Positions 26,229 to 35,325 of a DNA stretch of 42,866 nt are shown piece by piece; the stretch's first letter is position 1; each line of letters begins with the position of its first letter. The DNA is from Desulforhopalus sp. GTDB lineage: Bacteria > Desulfobacterota > Desulfobulbia > Desulfobulbales > Desulfocapsaceae. The stretch lies in NCBI GenBank assembly GCA_024710585.1, contig JANJUM010000179.1, forward strand, positions 1-42,866, read 5' to 3'. The translations under genes were made by a program, and so were the position numbers. Below the pieces are notes generated by a model that saw only the letters and a list, made by a program, of their open reading frames with translations, was not told where the DNA came from and did no database searches.

Positions 26229-26348
26229 TCACCCTGAATTGTTGCGTAGATCGTCAGCAAGAAAAGGTTCGACGGAGTCGGTTTGCAGGGTATTCATCGT
26301 CTTGGCGTACGCCCGCAGGGCTTCGAACTCTCTTTCATTATCTACCAT
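26229..26348 (-). pseudogene. Short ORF, likely N-terminal fragment of an NTF2-like small protein
   Basis: ATG at 26348 has GGAGAAG six bases before it and opens a 39-codon ORF (REFEALRAYAKTMNTL, then DSVEPFLADDLRNNSG) ending in TGA. It reads like the first third of an NTF2/SnoaL-like protein. Relatives of this kind continue 'LADD..Y.SQWVF.E', and the fragment at 42652-42866 begins exactly at that point (HNSQWVFSE). The ORF therefore appears truncated after residue 38. The link to the other fragments rests on family memory, because the two pieces overlap by only a few residues. It might also be translated as a short peptide ahead of the methyltransferase. Confidence 0.5.
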
Positions 26349-26598
26349 TATCTTCTCCGGGGATCACCGATATCCGCATGAAGAAGGCCTGATTCTTGCC
26401 TTCATTGAAACATTTGTTGTTATTTCGGTTGATTAGTCCCGCGACTTCTCTTGCGGAGCCCATTTTTACCCGACAACTTGATATTGGGCGCTCAAAGTCG
26501 AAACCAGAAATCTTCCTTGCCGTTTAATCCGAAAACTGGCAACAAATATTTCCAGTATCTCTGTTGACTGGAAGAATTGATAGCCGGAGGGTTCCGCG
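26349..26598. promoter_or_regulatory. Upstream region of the DUF4143 ATPase gene
   Basis: This 250-base AT-richer stretch lies between divergent genes. Just before the ATPase ribosome-binding site a 7-bp inverted repeat, TTCCAGT (26550-26556) and ACTGGAA (26567-26573), could be an operator or a leader hairpin. A 6-bp inverted repeat, GAAGGC/GCCTTC (26383-26403), is also present. No confident -35/-10 pair was found. Confidence 0.35.
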
Positions 26599-27909
26599 AT
26601 GATTGACATGCTCAAAGAAATACTCCTCGATCTTCAGGAGATTGACCTTCCGACGGGTGTGCCCAGGCGGGTTGCTGTCTCAACAGTGCCGGGGAAAGCT
26701 ACGGTTTGCATCGGGGCGCGCCGCAGCGGCAAATCGACTTTCATGTTCCAACTCATGAAGAAGCTGCAGGATTCAGGCGTTTCCAGGCAGAACATCCTTT
26801 ATCTGAACTTTTTCGATGATCGTCTGCGCAGCCTGCAACACGACAACCTGGGTGTGATCCTGGAAGCGTACTTTTTGCTCTATCCGGAAAAAAAGGGTGC
26901 GGAGAAGGTGTATTGCTTTTTCGATGAGATTCAGGTCGTACCTGGCTGGGAGCCCTTCGTTGATCGTTTGATGCGCATGGAAAAGTGCGAGGTGTACATG
27001 ACCGGGTCGTCGGCTCAGATGCTTTCTCGAGAGATCGCGACCCAGATGCGCGGTCGGGCACTCTCCTGGGAAATGTTTCCGTTTTCATTCCGGGAGTTTC
27101 TCGACTACAAGGGGATCGAGAGCGACGGTCCGCTCTCGACCAAAAAACGTCTGACTGTCCAAAAGGCATTCGAAGAGTACTGGGAAACCGGCGGCTTCCC
27201 CGAGGTTGCTGGCCTTGACCGGATGCTGCGAATCAAGACCCACCAGGAGTATTTCAACGCAATGCTGTTCCGGGACCTTGTTGAACGCCATGACATCTCT
27301 CACCCCAAGGCGGTCACGGACCTGGCGCATTGGCTGGTAGATAATACGGGTTCCCTCTATTCCATCAACAACCTGACCGGCTATCTGAAATCGCTGGGGC
27401 ACAAGGCGCCGAAATCCGCTGTCTCAGATTATCTCGAATGGTTCGAGGACGCCTACGTTCTGTTCACGGTGCGCATCTTTGACCCCTCGCTGGCCCGGGC
27501 CAATACCAATCCAAAAAAGATTTACTGTATCGATCACACGCTGGTGACGTCGATCAGCTCCGGCATTCTGGTCAACTCGGGGCATCTTCTGGAGAACCTG
27601 GTGTTCATTGCGCTGCGTCGCGTCATGTCCGATATATTTTACTACAAGACCAAGGCGGGCCGCGAGGTTGATTTCATCGCCGGAGGACAAGGCCCGTCCC
27701 GCATGCTCGTTCAGGTTTGTGAATCGATGGCCGACCAGAAAACCCGCAAGAGGGAAATTGTCGCGCTTGCCGAAGCCATGACCGAACTAAAACTGTCGCA
27801 AGGCATTATCGTGACGCGGAACGAGGAAGAGCAGATACAGGTCGATGCAGGAAAGATTGACGTGGTGCCCGCCTGGCGGTTTCTGTTGAACATGCCGGAA
27901 AGCATCTGA
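26599..27909 (+). CDS. AAA_14 / DUF4143 family ATPase
   Basis: A 436-residue protein. The P-loop ATPase half has Walker A GARRSGKST (39-47) and Walker B VYCFFDEIQ (Asp109, Glu110), followed by sensor MTGSSAQML and RGRALSWEMFPFSFREFL, typical of AAA_14. The C-terminal DUF4143 half (about 200-430) contains ETGGFPEV, YLEWFEDAYVLF and the restriction-endonuclease-like strand YYKTKAGREVDFI. In this very common family the biochemical role is unproven. It is often mobile or horizontally transferred and sometimes discussed as defence- or toxin-related. The ATG at 26599 has GGAGGG seven bases upstream. Base composition is lower in GC than the flanking genes, and no partner gene adjoins it, which suggests transfer as a single cassette. 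Confidence 0.9.
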   Translation: MIDMLKEILLDLQEIDLPTGVPRRVAVSTVPGKATVCIGARRSGKSTFMFQLMKKLQDSGVSRQNILYLNFFDDRLRSLQHDNLGVILEAYFLLYPEKKGAEKVYCFFDEIQVVPGWEPFVDRLMRMEKCEVYMTGSSAQMLSREIATQMRGRALSWEMFPFSFREFLDYKGIESDGPLSTKKRLTVQKAFEEYWETGGFPEVAGLDRMLRIKTHQEYFNAMLFRDLVERHDISHPKAVTDLAHWLVDNTGSLYSINNLTGYLKSLGHKAPKSAVSDYLEWFEDAYVLFTVRIFDPSLARANTNPKKIYCIDHTLVTSISSGILVNSGHLLENLVFIALRRVMSDIFYYKTKAGREVDFIAGGQGPSRMLVQVCESMADQKTRKREIVALAEAMTELKLSQGIIVTRNEEEQIQVDAGKIDVVPAWRFLLNMPESI

Positions 27910-28086
27910 CAGCCAAGCCTCGGCCATGCCCTGTCCCCTCGGGCATCAGACCTGTCGGGGCCACTTCCCTGAGACACTGTTTTTGAGACTTCGGGGTGAT
28001 GATGCCGCGACAGATCTGATCGTGGGCCTCGAGGCCGAGCGGCTGTCGGACGCAGCACCCGTCCTTGGCGCCTCCTCCTGGGCTCA
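27910..28086. other. Convergent intergenic gap with short inverted repeats
   Basis: This 177-base gap lies between convergent stops. ATGCCC (27926-27931) pairs with GGGCAT (27941-27946), a possible weak + strand terminator without T-tract. GGCCTCGAGGCC at 28025-28036 is a perfect 12-base palindrome. No gene is evident. Confidence 0.4.
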
Positions 28087-29838
28087 TCAGCCGTTTTCGT
28101 CGGCCATCAGCTGCTGAAAGATCTCGTAGGCGGCCAGCACCGTCGCCGTCTGGGCGTCGTGGGCGGCGACGAAATGGTGGTCGTAGCAGGTTTCGTCGGG
28201 GTATTCGCTGATCAGCTCCAGGGGAACCGGGCCCTCGTCGCCGGGTTCGAGCAGACAGGGAAAGCCGTGCAAGAGACGCCAAGCGGCGCCGCCGCCGTGG
28301 CGGCCGGAGATCTCGAGCTGGCGGGCGTTGAAGTCCACCAGGCCCGGCAGTTCCGCCAGTCTTCGCGTCAGTTGGTCGAGGAAGCGTTCGCCCCTCTCCT
28401 GCCAGGCCAGGTGGTGGCGGAGGATGAGGAAGAAACCCTTGGGCAGGGTCCACATGGCGAAGCCGCGCGGCAGATAGCCGGACAGCGGCCTGGTCCACTC
28501 GTGGCTCGGGTAGCCGTGCAGGTTGAGGTGGAGTTGGGCGCCCGACAACTGCCGCGCCTGGCTGCGGATGGCGGCCTCGTGCAGGTCGCCCCGGCGGTGG
28601 CCGAGGTCGTCGCCGAGGGCGGTGTAGCGGGCTGCGTGATGCATGTGGCTGGGGTTGTCGCGAATGAGGCGCCGGTGCAGGGCATAGCCGTCGGGGTTTT
28701 CCAGGGGAGCGACTGTAAAATGGGCCTGCGGCCGCGATGCCAGGATTTTGGCGGCCCGCAGGGCCCCGACTACGCCGCTGGTCTCGTTGGCGTGCTGGCC
28801 GCCACTGATCATCACCGGGAAATCGGTGCCCTGACGGTAAGTGGCGAGAATGAGGCGGCCGGCACGGGAAGCAGCCGAAAATGCTTTGCCGCCGACCTTT
28901 GCCAGTTCCGCCGTGATCTGCTCGGGGGCGAGTGGTGCTGTGGCCGTCTCCAGGTCTTGATGTGGCCCGGCGATATCCTCCGCAGATAAGGATCGAGTGG
29001 CGATGATCACCCGGGGCGGGCCGTCGCCGCTTCGCACCTCGGGGACGATTTGGCCGGGTTGCAGGCCGCGATCGCCCAAGGGCCGACCGGCCCGACGCTG
29101 GAACAGCTCGAGCAGGGAGAAGTAGAGGTCTTCGTGCAGAGCCTCGTGGCGGCTGATCGTTTCCAGGCCGTAAGACAGCGGCAGCTCGCCGCCGGGCAGG
29201 GTGACGGCGATGTTGAGTTCATCGAAGAAGGGTTGGCTCTGTCGCCAGGGCTGGGCGTCGATGATGGCGATGGTATCGGTGAAGAGCTGTTGATAGTCGG
29301 TAACCAGCGGTCCGTTCTCGAGGAGACTGCCGTCCTGGCCAATGCGTTTGAGCCAGCCGGTCGGGGAAAAATGAGTTTCATCGACCTGGTCGAGGTGCTG
29401 GCCATTGGGGGCAAACACCTGGTGCAGGCGTTGCTGGCCGCTGGCGCCGGTCAGTGTGACCTGATAGATCGGCACCTCCTGCCGTCGGCCCGCGAAGGAA
29501 AAGCGCAGCCCCGGAAAGAGGCCTGCCAGCGGATAGCACTCCAAAAGGAAGCGATCCTGTATCGCCTCGGCGACTACGGGATAGCCGACGCTGACGGCGA
29601 CGACGTCCTGCAGTTCGCCTTCGAGCTCTTCCAGGAAGAAATGCACCAGCGGCTTATAGGCGGAGCGCAGCCGTGCTCTGATGCCGGCCGCCGCCAACAG
29701 GCCCTCGGCCCGCCGGCGGTCGTCGAGGTCGTCGAAGAGCCAGGCCTCGACCTCTCGGGTGCCATCGCCAAGGGTCAGCAAACGATCGACCAGGGTATCC
29801 AGGGTGCGGGCGTAGCGTTTGTCGGAAATGAGTGTCAT
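28087..29838 (-). CDS. M14-family zinc carboxypeptidase-like protein
   Basis: A 583-residue protein. The C-terminal half carries the M14 signature: the zinc ligands His349 and Glu352 in GGQHANETSG, NPDGY at 381-385 and a third ligand candidate His441 in LNLHGYPSHEW. A glutamate in the LLEPGDEG or ISEYPDET segments could be catalytic. The N-terminal about 300 residues have no domain I recognise. No signal peptide is visible, so it is probably cytosolic and may trim imported peptides. The ATG at 29838 overlaps the stop of the permease gene (ATGA) and has AGGA upstream. It is the last gene of the peptide-transport operon. Coupled position and peptidase fold together suggest it processes the transporter's substrate; that is inference. 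Confidence 0.85.
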   Translation of the reverse strand: MTLISDKRYARTLDTLVDRLLTLGDGTREVEAWLFDDLDDRRRAEGLLAAAGIRARLRSAYKPLVHFFLEELEGELQDVVAVSVGYPVVAEAIQDRFLLECYPLAGLFPGLRFSFAGRRQEVPIYQVTLTGASGQQRLHQVFAPNGQHLDQVDETHFSPTGWLKRIGQDGSLLENGPLVTDYQQLFTDTIAIIDAQPWRQSQPFFDELNIAVTLPGGELPLSYGLETISRHEALHEDLYFSLLELFQRRAGRPLGDRGLQPGQIVPEVRSGDGPPRVIIATRSLSAEDIAGPHQDLETATAPLAPEQITAELAKVGGKAFSAASRAGRLILATYRQGTDFPVMISGGQHANETSGVVGALRAAKILASRPQAHFTVAPLENPDGYALHRRLIRDNPSHMHHAARYTALGDDLGHRRGDLHEAAIRSQARQLSGAQLHLNLHGYPSHEWTRPLSGYLPRGFAMWTLPKGFFLILRHHLAWQERGERFLDQLTRRLAELPGLVDFNARQLEISGRHGGGAAWRLLHGFPCLLEPGDEGPVPLELISEYPDETCYDHHFVAAHDAQTATVLAAYEIFQQLMADENG

Positions 29839-30671
29839 CGCGAGGTCCTGCCGGTGGGGTCGAGGCTGTCGCGCAGCCAGTCTCCGAGAAGGTTGAGGCC
29901 GAGCACGGTCAAGAGAATCGCCAGGCCGGGAAAGACGCTGACCCACCAGGCGTTCTGCAGATAGGTGCGGCCATCGGCGAGCATGCCCCCCCAGCTGGGA
30001 ATGAGTGGGTCGACGCCGAGGCCGAGGAAGGTCAGGCTGCTTTCGAGGAGGATGTTGTTGGCGACGTTGAGGGTCATCAAAACCACCACCGGGCCAATCA
30101 AATTGGGCAGGAGGTGGCGGAAGAGGATATTGCCGTCGCGCACGCCGATCGCCTGGGCCGATTGGATGAACTCGCGGTCGCGCAGAGACAGCACCGAGCC
30201 GCGCACCAGGCGGGCGTATTGCACCCATTGCGAGACGATGAGCAGCAGTATCATGTTGCGCAGGCCGCCGCCGACGATGGCGATAAAGGTGATGGCCAGC
30301 AGAATGAAGGGCAGGGCCAGCTGCACGTCGGCAAAACGCATCACCAGCATGTCCCAGAAACCGCGATAGTAGCCGGAGATGAGCCCCATGACGACGCCGA
30401 CCACGACCGCCCCGGCCACCGAGAGCATGCCGACCTGCAGCGAGATCTTGCCGCCGGCAACGACCCGCGCCAGCACGTCGCGGCCCAGGGGGTCGGTGCC
30501 GAAGGGATGGCCGAACGTGGCGAAGGGCGGCAACAGCCGGGCGGTGAGATCAATGGCGTCGGCGCCAGGAAAGAGCAGGCCGGAAAAGAGCACCAGGAGG
30601 CAGATGGTGCCGGTGAGCAGGCTACCGAGCAGGAATTCGAGGCTCTTGAGGCGTGCAAACGAGAGGCTCAT
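29835..30671 (-). CDS. DppC/OppC-type ABC transporter permease
   Basis: A 278-residue inner-membrane permease with about six helices. Diagnostic features are the N-terminal segment before the binding-protein-dependent domain (HPFGTDPLGRDVLARVVAGG) and the EAA-like cytoplasmic loop FIQSAQAIGVRDGNILFRHL, which contacts the ATPase. The C-terminal FLGLGVDPLIPSWGGML is typical of the C-subunit of peptide/nickel transporters. The start at 30671 lies four bases after the stop of the partner permease, and its stop overlaps the carboxypeptidase start. Substrate specificity (peptide, nickel or glutathione) cannot be read from the permease alone. Confidence 0.94.
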   Translation of the reverse strand: MSLSFARLKSLEFLLGSLLTGTICLLVLFSGLLFPGADAIDLTARLLPPFATFGHPFGTDPLGRDVLARVVAGGKISLQVGMLSVAGAVVVGVVMGLISGYYRGFWDMLVMRFADVQLALPFILLAITFIAIVGGGLRNMILLLIVSQWVQYARLVRGSVLSLRDREFIQSAQAIGVRDGNILFRHLLPNLIGPVVVLMTLNVANNILLESSLTFLGLGVDPLIPSWGGMLADGRTYLQNAWWVSVFPGLAILLTVLGLNLLGDWLRDSLDPTGRTSR

Positions 30672-30675
30672 CGGG

Positions 30676-31608
30676 TCACTCCTTGGCCTCCAGGCGGATG
30701 CGCGGGTCGATTATTCCGTAGGCGATGTCGATGGCCAGGTTGACGCCGATAATGAGCAGGCTCAAAACGGTGATGACCGCCTGCAGCACCGGGTAGTCGC
30801 GGCCGGCGACCGCATCCAGGGCCAGGGTGCCGAGGCCCGGCCAGTTGAAGACCCGCTCGACCACGACGATGCCTCCCAGCAGGCCGCCGAACTGCAGGCC
30901 GAAATAGGTGATCAGGGGGATGGCGCAGTTGCGCAGGGCATGCTTGTAAAGGACCGCCGTCTCGCTCAGGCCCTTGGCCCGCGCCACCATGATGTATTGT
31001 TGCTGCAGGGTCTCGAGCATGGCGGCGCGGACGATGCGCACGTTGAGGGCGGTGAGGATGATGCCGATGGTCACCGCCGGCATGATGAACGAGGCGAAGC
31101 CGTCCATGCCGCTCGGCGGCAGCCAGCGCAGGGTGATGGAGAAGAGCAGCACCAGCATGATCGCCAGCCAGAAGTTGGGAAAGGACAGGCCGACCAGCGA
31201 CAGGATGCGGATGGTCTGGTCGGCCCAGCGCCCCTTGCTGATGGCGGCCTTGATTCCCAAGGGAATGGAGAGGGCAATCGACACCATCATCGAGGCGAAG
31301 GCGAGCAGCAGGGTGGCCGGCAGCGCGGTGGCGATGAGCTGCGCGACCGGCGTGCCGCCGAGAAAACTGCGACCGAAATCGAGGCGCAGCAGGCCGAGCA
31401 TGAACTGGCCGTACTGCACCAGGAAAGGCTGGTTGAGGCCGAGGGCCTCGCGGATGCGGGCGAGATCCTCTTCGGTGACGCTGCCGGCGCCCTGGGTCAA
31501 CATCAATGCCGGGTCGCCGGTCAGACGGATGGCGAACGACACCACCAGGGTGACGGCGAGGATGACGAAGATCGCCTGAAAGATGCGGCGCAGGATGAAT
31601 CCGGCCAT
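30676..31608 (-). CDS. DppB/OppB-type ABC transporter permease
   Basis: A 310-residue inner-membrane permease. The N-terminal MAGFILRRIFQAIFVILAV helix, the RIREALGLNQPFLVQYGQF periplasmic segment and the LDFGRSF motif are hallmarks of the B-subunit of peptide/nickel transporters. The EAA-like loop is YIMVARAKGLSETAVLYKHA. The ATG at 31608 has AAGGA about nine bases upstream. It lies 69 bases downstream of the binding protein and pairs with the DppC-type subunit to form the channel. Confidence 0.94.
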   Translation of the reverse strand: MAGFILRRIFQAIFVILAVTLVVSFAIRLTGDPALMLTQGAGSVTEEDLARIREALGLNQPFLVQYGQFMLGLLRLDFGRSFLGGTPVAQLIATALPATLLLAFASMMVSIALSIPLGIKAAISKGRWADQTIRILSLVGLSFPNFWLAIMLVLLFSITLRWLPPSGMDGFASFIMPAVTIGIILTALNVRIVRAAMLETLQQQYIMVARAKGLSETAVLYKHALRNCAIPLITYFGLQFGGLLGGIVVVERVFNWPGLGTLALDAVAGRDYPVLQAVITVLSLLIIGVNLAIDIAYGIIDPRIRLEAKE

Positions 31609-31677
31609 GCTCGTTTCCTTGGGTGGGTTCGGTGACGGGGCGTCGGCTGGCTGCCTTCGCCCCGCCGGTTGATCGGC

Positions 31678-33210
31678 TTACTCGACGGTCACCTCGGTCA
31701 ACCGCAGGCGGCTGTCCGGCACCGGAGTGAAGTTCTTGAGCCGCTTGCTGACGCCGAAGATGGCGTTGATGTTGTAGAGCGGCATCTCCAGGGCCCGCTT
31801 GGCGGTGTACTGGGCGATCGACTGGAGGATCTTTTCGCGCTCGACGCGGTCGGTGATGCTGCGCTGCGACTCGAGCAGGGCGTCGAGCTCCTTGTCCTTG
31901 TCGTAGGGGTTCCATTTCTCGCCGCTATGGTACATGAGGTAGGCGGTGTTGTCGTAGTCGAGCGTCCAGCCGCCCCACAGCTGCTGGAACATCTCGCCGG
32001 TCTTGCCGGCCGGGATGATGTCGTTGAGCAGGACGTTGGTCTCGTAGGGCTTGATGGTGGCGTTGAGGCCGATGCCCTGGAGATAGCCGGCGACTGCCTG
32101 GGCGACCTCGTTGAATGTGGCGTCGTTGCCGCGGACGTCGATCTGCACGGCGGTGCCGGGGGCGACTCCGGCCTCTTTCAGGAGCTGCTTGGCCTTCTGC
32201 GGGTCGAAGGGCAGTGGCTTCATCTTCGGGTCGTTGCCAAAGGAGAGTTTGCCCTGGAAGCTGGCGATCGGTTCGGCCTGGCCGGCGAGCACTGTCTTGA
32301 TGATGGCCTCGCGGTCGACGCCGAGGATCATCGCCGTGCGCACCTTCTCGTCGGCGGTGATGCCCTTGCCGGTGTTGAAGCGCAAGGCGCAGACGGTCGG
32401 GCTGGCGCAGGTGGCGATGGCGGTGTTGGCGTCCTTCTGCAGGGTCGGGATCATGGCGATGGGGATGGTCGGGGGAATCACCAGGTCGACGCGGCCGGCC
32501 TGGAGTTCGGCGACGGCGGTCGACGGCTCGCTGATGAAGCGGTACTCGAGCTTGTCGAGCTTGGGTGCCCCGCCCCAGTGTTTGGCGAAGGCCTCGAGCT
32601 TGATGCCGACCTTGGGTTCGTAGGAGACGAACTGGAAGGGGCCGGTGCCGACCGGGTGGGCGTTGAAGTAATCGTCGCCCTTCTCGGTGACGTATTTGGG
32701 CGGCACGATCATCGCCCCGTAGCCGGCCAGTTTGGTGAGCAGCACCGGGTCGGGCTGGCTGAGCAGGAAATCAACGGTCTTGGCGTCGATGACTGCGACG
32801 CTCTTGATGGCCGCGTAGTTGGAGCGCTGCGGGCCTTTCTTGCCCTCCTCGCCAAGCAGGCGGTCGAAGGTGAATTTGACCGCCTCGGCGTTGAACGGCT
32901 CGCCGTTATGAAAGACCACGCCCTCGCGCAGGATAAAGCGCAGGCGCAAGCCCTTGTCGAGTTCCTCCCAGGAGGTGGCCAGGCCGGGCACCAGCTTGGT
33001 GTCCGGGCCGCGATAGGTCAGGCCGTCGTAGATGTTGGTGGCCACCGAGGCCCAGTTGACCAGGAAGGTGTCGATCGGGTCCCAGCTGCCGGGATCCTGG
33101 GGCGAGGAGACGATCATGGTGCCGCCGGCCCCCGCCGGAAGCGGTGCGAGCAGCGCGCCGGTCATGGCCGCCGCCGTCAGCAAGGTGCACAGTCCCTTTT
33201 TCAAAAGCAT
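31678..33210 (-). CDS. Peptide ABC transporter substrate-binding protein (SBP_bac_5 family)
   Basis: A 510-residue periplasmic binding protein of the DppA/OppA/NikA type. A signal peptide (MLLKKGLCTLLTAAAMTGALL, cleaved near PAGAGG) is followed by family motifs: DPIDTFLVNWASVATNIYDGL, VPGLATSWEEL, VVFHNGEPFNAEAVKFTFDRL (read in parts), HPVGTGPFQFVSYEP and WTLDYDNTAYL. I prefer ATG 33210, with GGAG six bases upstream, over ATG 33222, which would add four residues and has no clear ribosome-binding site. It stands between the fused ATPase and the two permeases. It captures the substrate, probably a peptide given the operon's carboxypeptidase. Confidence 0.94.
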   Translation of the reverse strand: MLLKKGLCTLLTAAAMTGALLAPLPAGAGGTMIVSSPQDPGSWDPIDTFLVNWASVATNIYDGLTYRGPDTKLVPGLATSWEELDKGLRLRFILREGVVFHNGEPFNAEAVKFTFDRLLGEEGKKGPQRSNYAAIKSVAVIDAKTVDFLLSQPDPVLLTKLAGYGAMIVPPKYVTEKGDDYFNAHPVGTGPFQFVSYEPKVGIKLEAFAKHWGGAPKLDKLEYRFISEPSTAVAELQAGRVDLVIPPTIPIAMIPTLQKDANTAIATCASPTVCALRFNTGKGITADEKVRTAMILGVDREAIIKTVLAGQAEPIASFQGKLSFGNDPKMKPLPFDPQKAKQLLKEAGVAPGTAVQIDVRGNDATFNEVAQAVAGYLQGIGLNATIKPYETNVLLNDIIPAGKTGEMFQQLWGGWTLDYDNTAYLMYHSGEKWNPYDKDKELDALLESQRSITDRVEREKILQSIAQYTAKRALEMPLYNINAIFGVSKRLKNFTPVPDSRLRLTEVTVE

Positions 33211-33248
33211 AGCGTTCTCCATTGGTTATGGCTTCGGCGTGGTGCCGA

Positions 33249-35081
33249 TCAAAACGCGTCGGCCACCATATGGCCGGCCGCGACCTCCGTGTGCGACAAA
33301 ATCTTCGGCTCGTGACCGACCGGGCGAATCGGGCTGGGGATCTCGCCCTCGAGCAGGCGGCCCTGGCGCAGCCGGGTCGGGTCGGGCACCGGCACGGCGC
33401 TGAGCAGTCGTCGGGTGTAGGGGTGACTCGGCGTTTCGAAGACCTGGCGGCGGCTGCCGAGCTCGGCGAACTGGCCGAGGTAGAGCACCGCCACTCGGTG
33501 GCTGATCTTCTCGACCACTGCCATGTCGTGGCTGATAAAGAGGTAGGAAAGGCCGAATTCCTCCTGCAGTTCCATGAAGAGATTGATGATCTGCGCCTGG
33601 ATCGAGACATCCAGGGCCGACAAGGGTTCGTCGGCGATGATCAGCTTCGGCTGCGAGGCCAGGGCGCGGGCGATGCAGATGCGCTGCCGCTGGCCGCCGG
33701 AGAACTCATGGGGATAGCGGCCGGCGTGGGCGGCCGCAAGGCCGACCCGTTCCAACAGTTGTCCGACCCGGTCCTCGATCGCACGTTTGCCGATCAGCAG
33801 GCGATGGGTGAGGATCGGCTCGGCCACCGAATAGCCGACGGTGCGGCGTGGGTCGAGGGAAGCGAAGGGGTCCTGAAAGATATAGTGGATGTGTTGGCGC
33901 AGGCGCTGCCGCTCTTCCTTGTCCATGGCCGCAAGCGGCCGCCCTTCGAAGGCGATGGCACCGGAGCTGAAGTCCTGCAACTGCTGGACGGTGCGGCCGA
34001 TGGTCGATTTGCCGGAGCCGGATTCGCCGACCAGGGCCAGGGTCTCGCCGCGGTGGATGTCGAAGCTGACCTTTTCGACGGCGTGGACGCGGTGGCTGAC
34101 CTTGCCGAACAGCCCTTTCTTGATGTTGAAGCGCACCACCAGGTCGCGCACTGTCAGCAGCGGCGGTTGGTCGTAGCGGGCGGTGTCCTGGATGCGCTCC
34201 TCGCCGACCATCCTGGCCTGGCCGTCCTCGATGATTGCCAGCGGCAGGCGCCGTGGAAAATCCTGGCCGCTGAGGCTGCCGAGTTTCGGCACGGCCGCCA
34301 GCAGTGTCTTGGTATAAGGGTGGCGCGGGCTGGCGAAGAGCGGTCGCACCGGCCCTTCCTCGACCTTCTGGCCGTGGCGCATGACCACCACGTCGTCGGC
34401 GATCTCGGCGACGACGCCCATGTCGTGGGTGATGAAGATCACCGCCATGCCCAGTTCCTTTTGCAGATCGCCGATGATGGTGAGGATCTGCGCCTGGATG
34501 GTGACGTCGAGGGCGGTGGTTGGTTCGTCGGCGATGAGGACCTTCGGGTTGCAGGCCAGGGCCATGGCGATCATCACCCGCTGGCGCATGCCGCCGGACA
34601 ACTGGTGCGGATAGCGGCCGAGCAGTTCGCCGGCATCGGGCAGGCGTACCATGTCGAGCAAGCGCTTGCTCTCCGCCAGGGCCGATTTGTGGTTAAGCTG
34701 TTTGTGGAGGATCAGGGATTCGGCGATCTGCTCGCCGACGGTAAACACCGGGTTGAGCGAGGTCATCGGCTCCTGGAAGATCATGGCGATCTCCCGGCCG
34801 CGGATAGTGCGCATGGCCTTCTGGGGCAACCGCAGCAGGTCGAGCTCCCCCTGGGCGGTGCAGAGGCGGATGGCGCCGGCCGGGTAGCTGGCGCCCATGA
34901 TGTCGGCCAGGCGCAGGATGGAGAGGGCGGTCACCGACTTGCCAGACCCAGATTCGCCGACGATGGCCAGGGTGCGGCCGGGGGTGACGGCAAAGGACAG
35001 GTCCTCGACAACCGCCGCCGACCCGAAACGCACCGTCAGCTTGTCGATGACGAGAATATGCGACGGTGCTGCTGCAACCAT
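33249..35081 (-). CDS. Fused DppD-DppF type ABC transporter ATPase (two ATPase domains)
   Basis: A 610-residue protein with two complete ABC ATPase domains. The first (about 5-265) has Walker A GESGSGKS (42-49), signature LSGGMRQR and Walker [13 protein letters not shown]. The second (about 320-600) has [17 protein letters not shown] and [12 protein letters not shown]. Both end in the oligopeptide-transporter C-terminal extension ([14 protein letters not shown] and [14 protein letters not shown]). The D and F subunits, normally separate, are fused here as in GsiA-type proteins, so one polypeptide may supply both nucleotide-binding sites. The ATG at 35081 has AAAGGA about nine bases upstream. 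It is the first gene of the operon, behind a good promoter at 35143-35172. Confidence 0.95.
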   Translation of the reverse strand: MVAAAPSHILVIDKLTVRFGSAAVVEDLSFAVTPGRTLAIVGESGSGKSVTALSILRLADIMGASYPAGAIRLCTAQGELDLLRLPQKAMRTIRGREIAMIFQEPMTSLNPVFTVGEQIAESLILHKQLNHKSALAESKRLLDMVRLPDAGELLGRYPHQLSGGMRQRVMIAMALACNPKVLIADEPTTALDVTIQAQILTIIGDLQKELGMAVIFITHDMGVVAEIADDVVVMRHGQKVEEGPVRPLFASPRHPYTKTLLAAVPKLGSLSGQDFPRRLPLAIIEDGQARMVGEERIQDTARYDQPPLLTVRDLVVRFNIKKGLFGKVSHRVHAVEKVSFDIHRGETLALVGESGSGKSTIGRTVQQLQDFSSGAIAFEGRPLAAMDKEERQRLRQHIHYIFQDPFASLDPRRTVGYSVAEPILTHRLLIGKRAIEDRVGQLLERVGLAAAHAGRYPHEFSGGQRQRICIARALASQPKLIIADEPLSALDVSIQAQIINLFMELQEEFGLSYLFISHDMAVVEKISHRVAVLYLGQFAELGSRRQVFETPSHPYTRRLLSAVPVPDPTRLRQGRLLEGEIPSPIRPVGHEPKILSHTEVAAGHMVADAF

Positions 35082-35142
35082 GGAAGTGTTCCTTTGCCGC
35101 TAAGCCAGGATATGCATCCGTCCGGAAAGACGGACAGGCCCG

Positions 35143-35172
35143 AAGATACTTTAAATGCTCAATATGTGTCAA
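35143..35172 (-). promoter_or_regulatory. Sigma-70-like promoter of the peptide-transport operon
   Basis: On the minus strand TTGACA (35172-35167) is separated by 18 bases from TATCTT (35148-35143). Transcription would start near 35136, giving a leader of about 55 bases. That leader contains the hairpin TCCGTC/GACGGA (35117-35134). The perfect -35 box and the AT-rich spacer in otherwise GC-rich DNA support the call. Confidence 0.65.
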
Positions 35173-35189
35173 ATGTATTTCTCCTCAGT

Positions 35190-35325
35190 GACCTGCCAGC
35201 CTGCCGGTTTACGCATATGGCCTGCGGCCCGAGCCGACATTTCTTTTCGAACTTCCCCTCGATGTAATAAAGGTATCCGCCCGTGCCGAGTATCTCGCTC
35301 TAGACCTGCTGCGCGTGGTTGACGA
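35190..35325 (-). pseudogene. Decayed fragment of the NTF2-like small gene family
   Basis: On the minus strand the segment reads SEILGTGGYLYYIEGKFEKK, then after a frameshift GSGRRPYA and a stop. It aligns with the fragment at 42652-42866 (SEMIGKDEYLDYMRGKFERM, then GSGRRP). About 100 bases of DNA align clearly by eye. An in-frame TAG stands where the other copy has TTC (Phe), and one extra base separates the two matching halves, so it cannot encode the protein. It sits between the peptide-transport promoter and the acquired RNA-ligase operon. A longer minus-strand ORF across it (start 35613) has no recognised domain and is probably not real. Confidence 0.6.
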
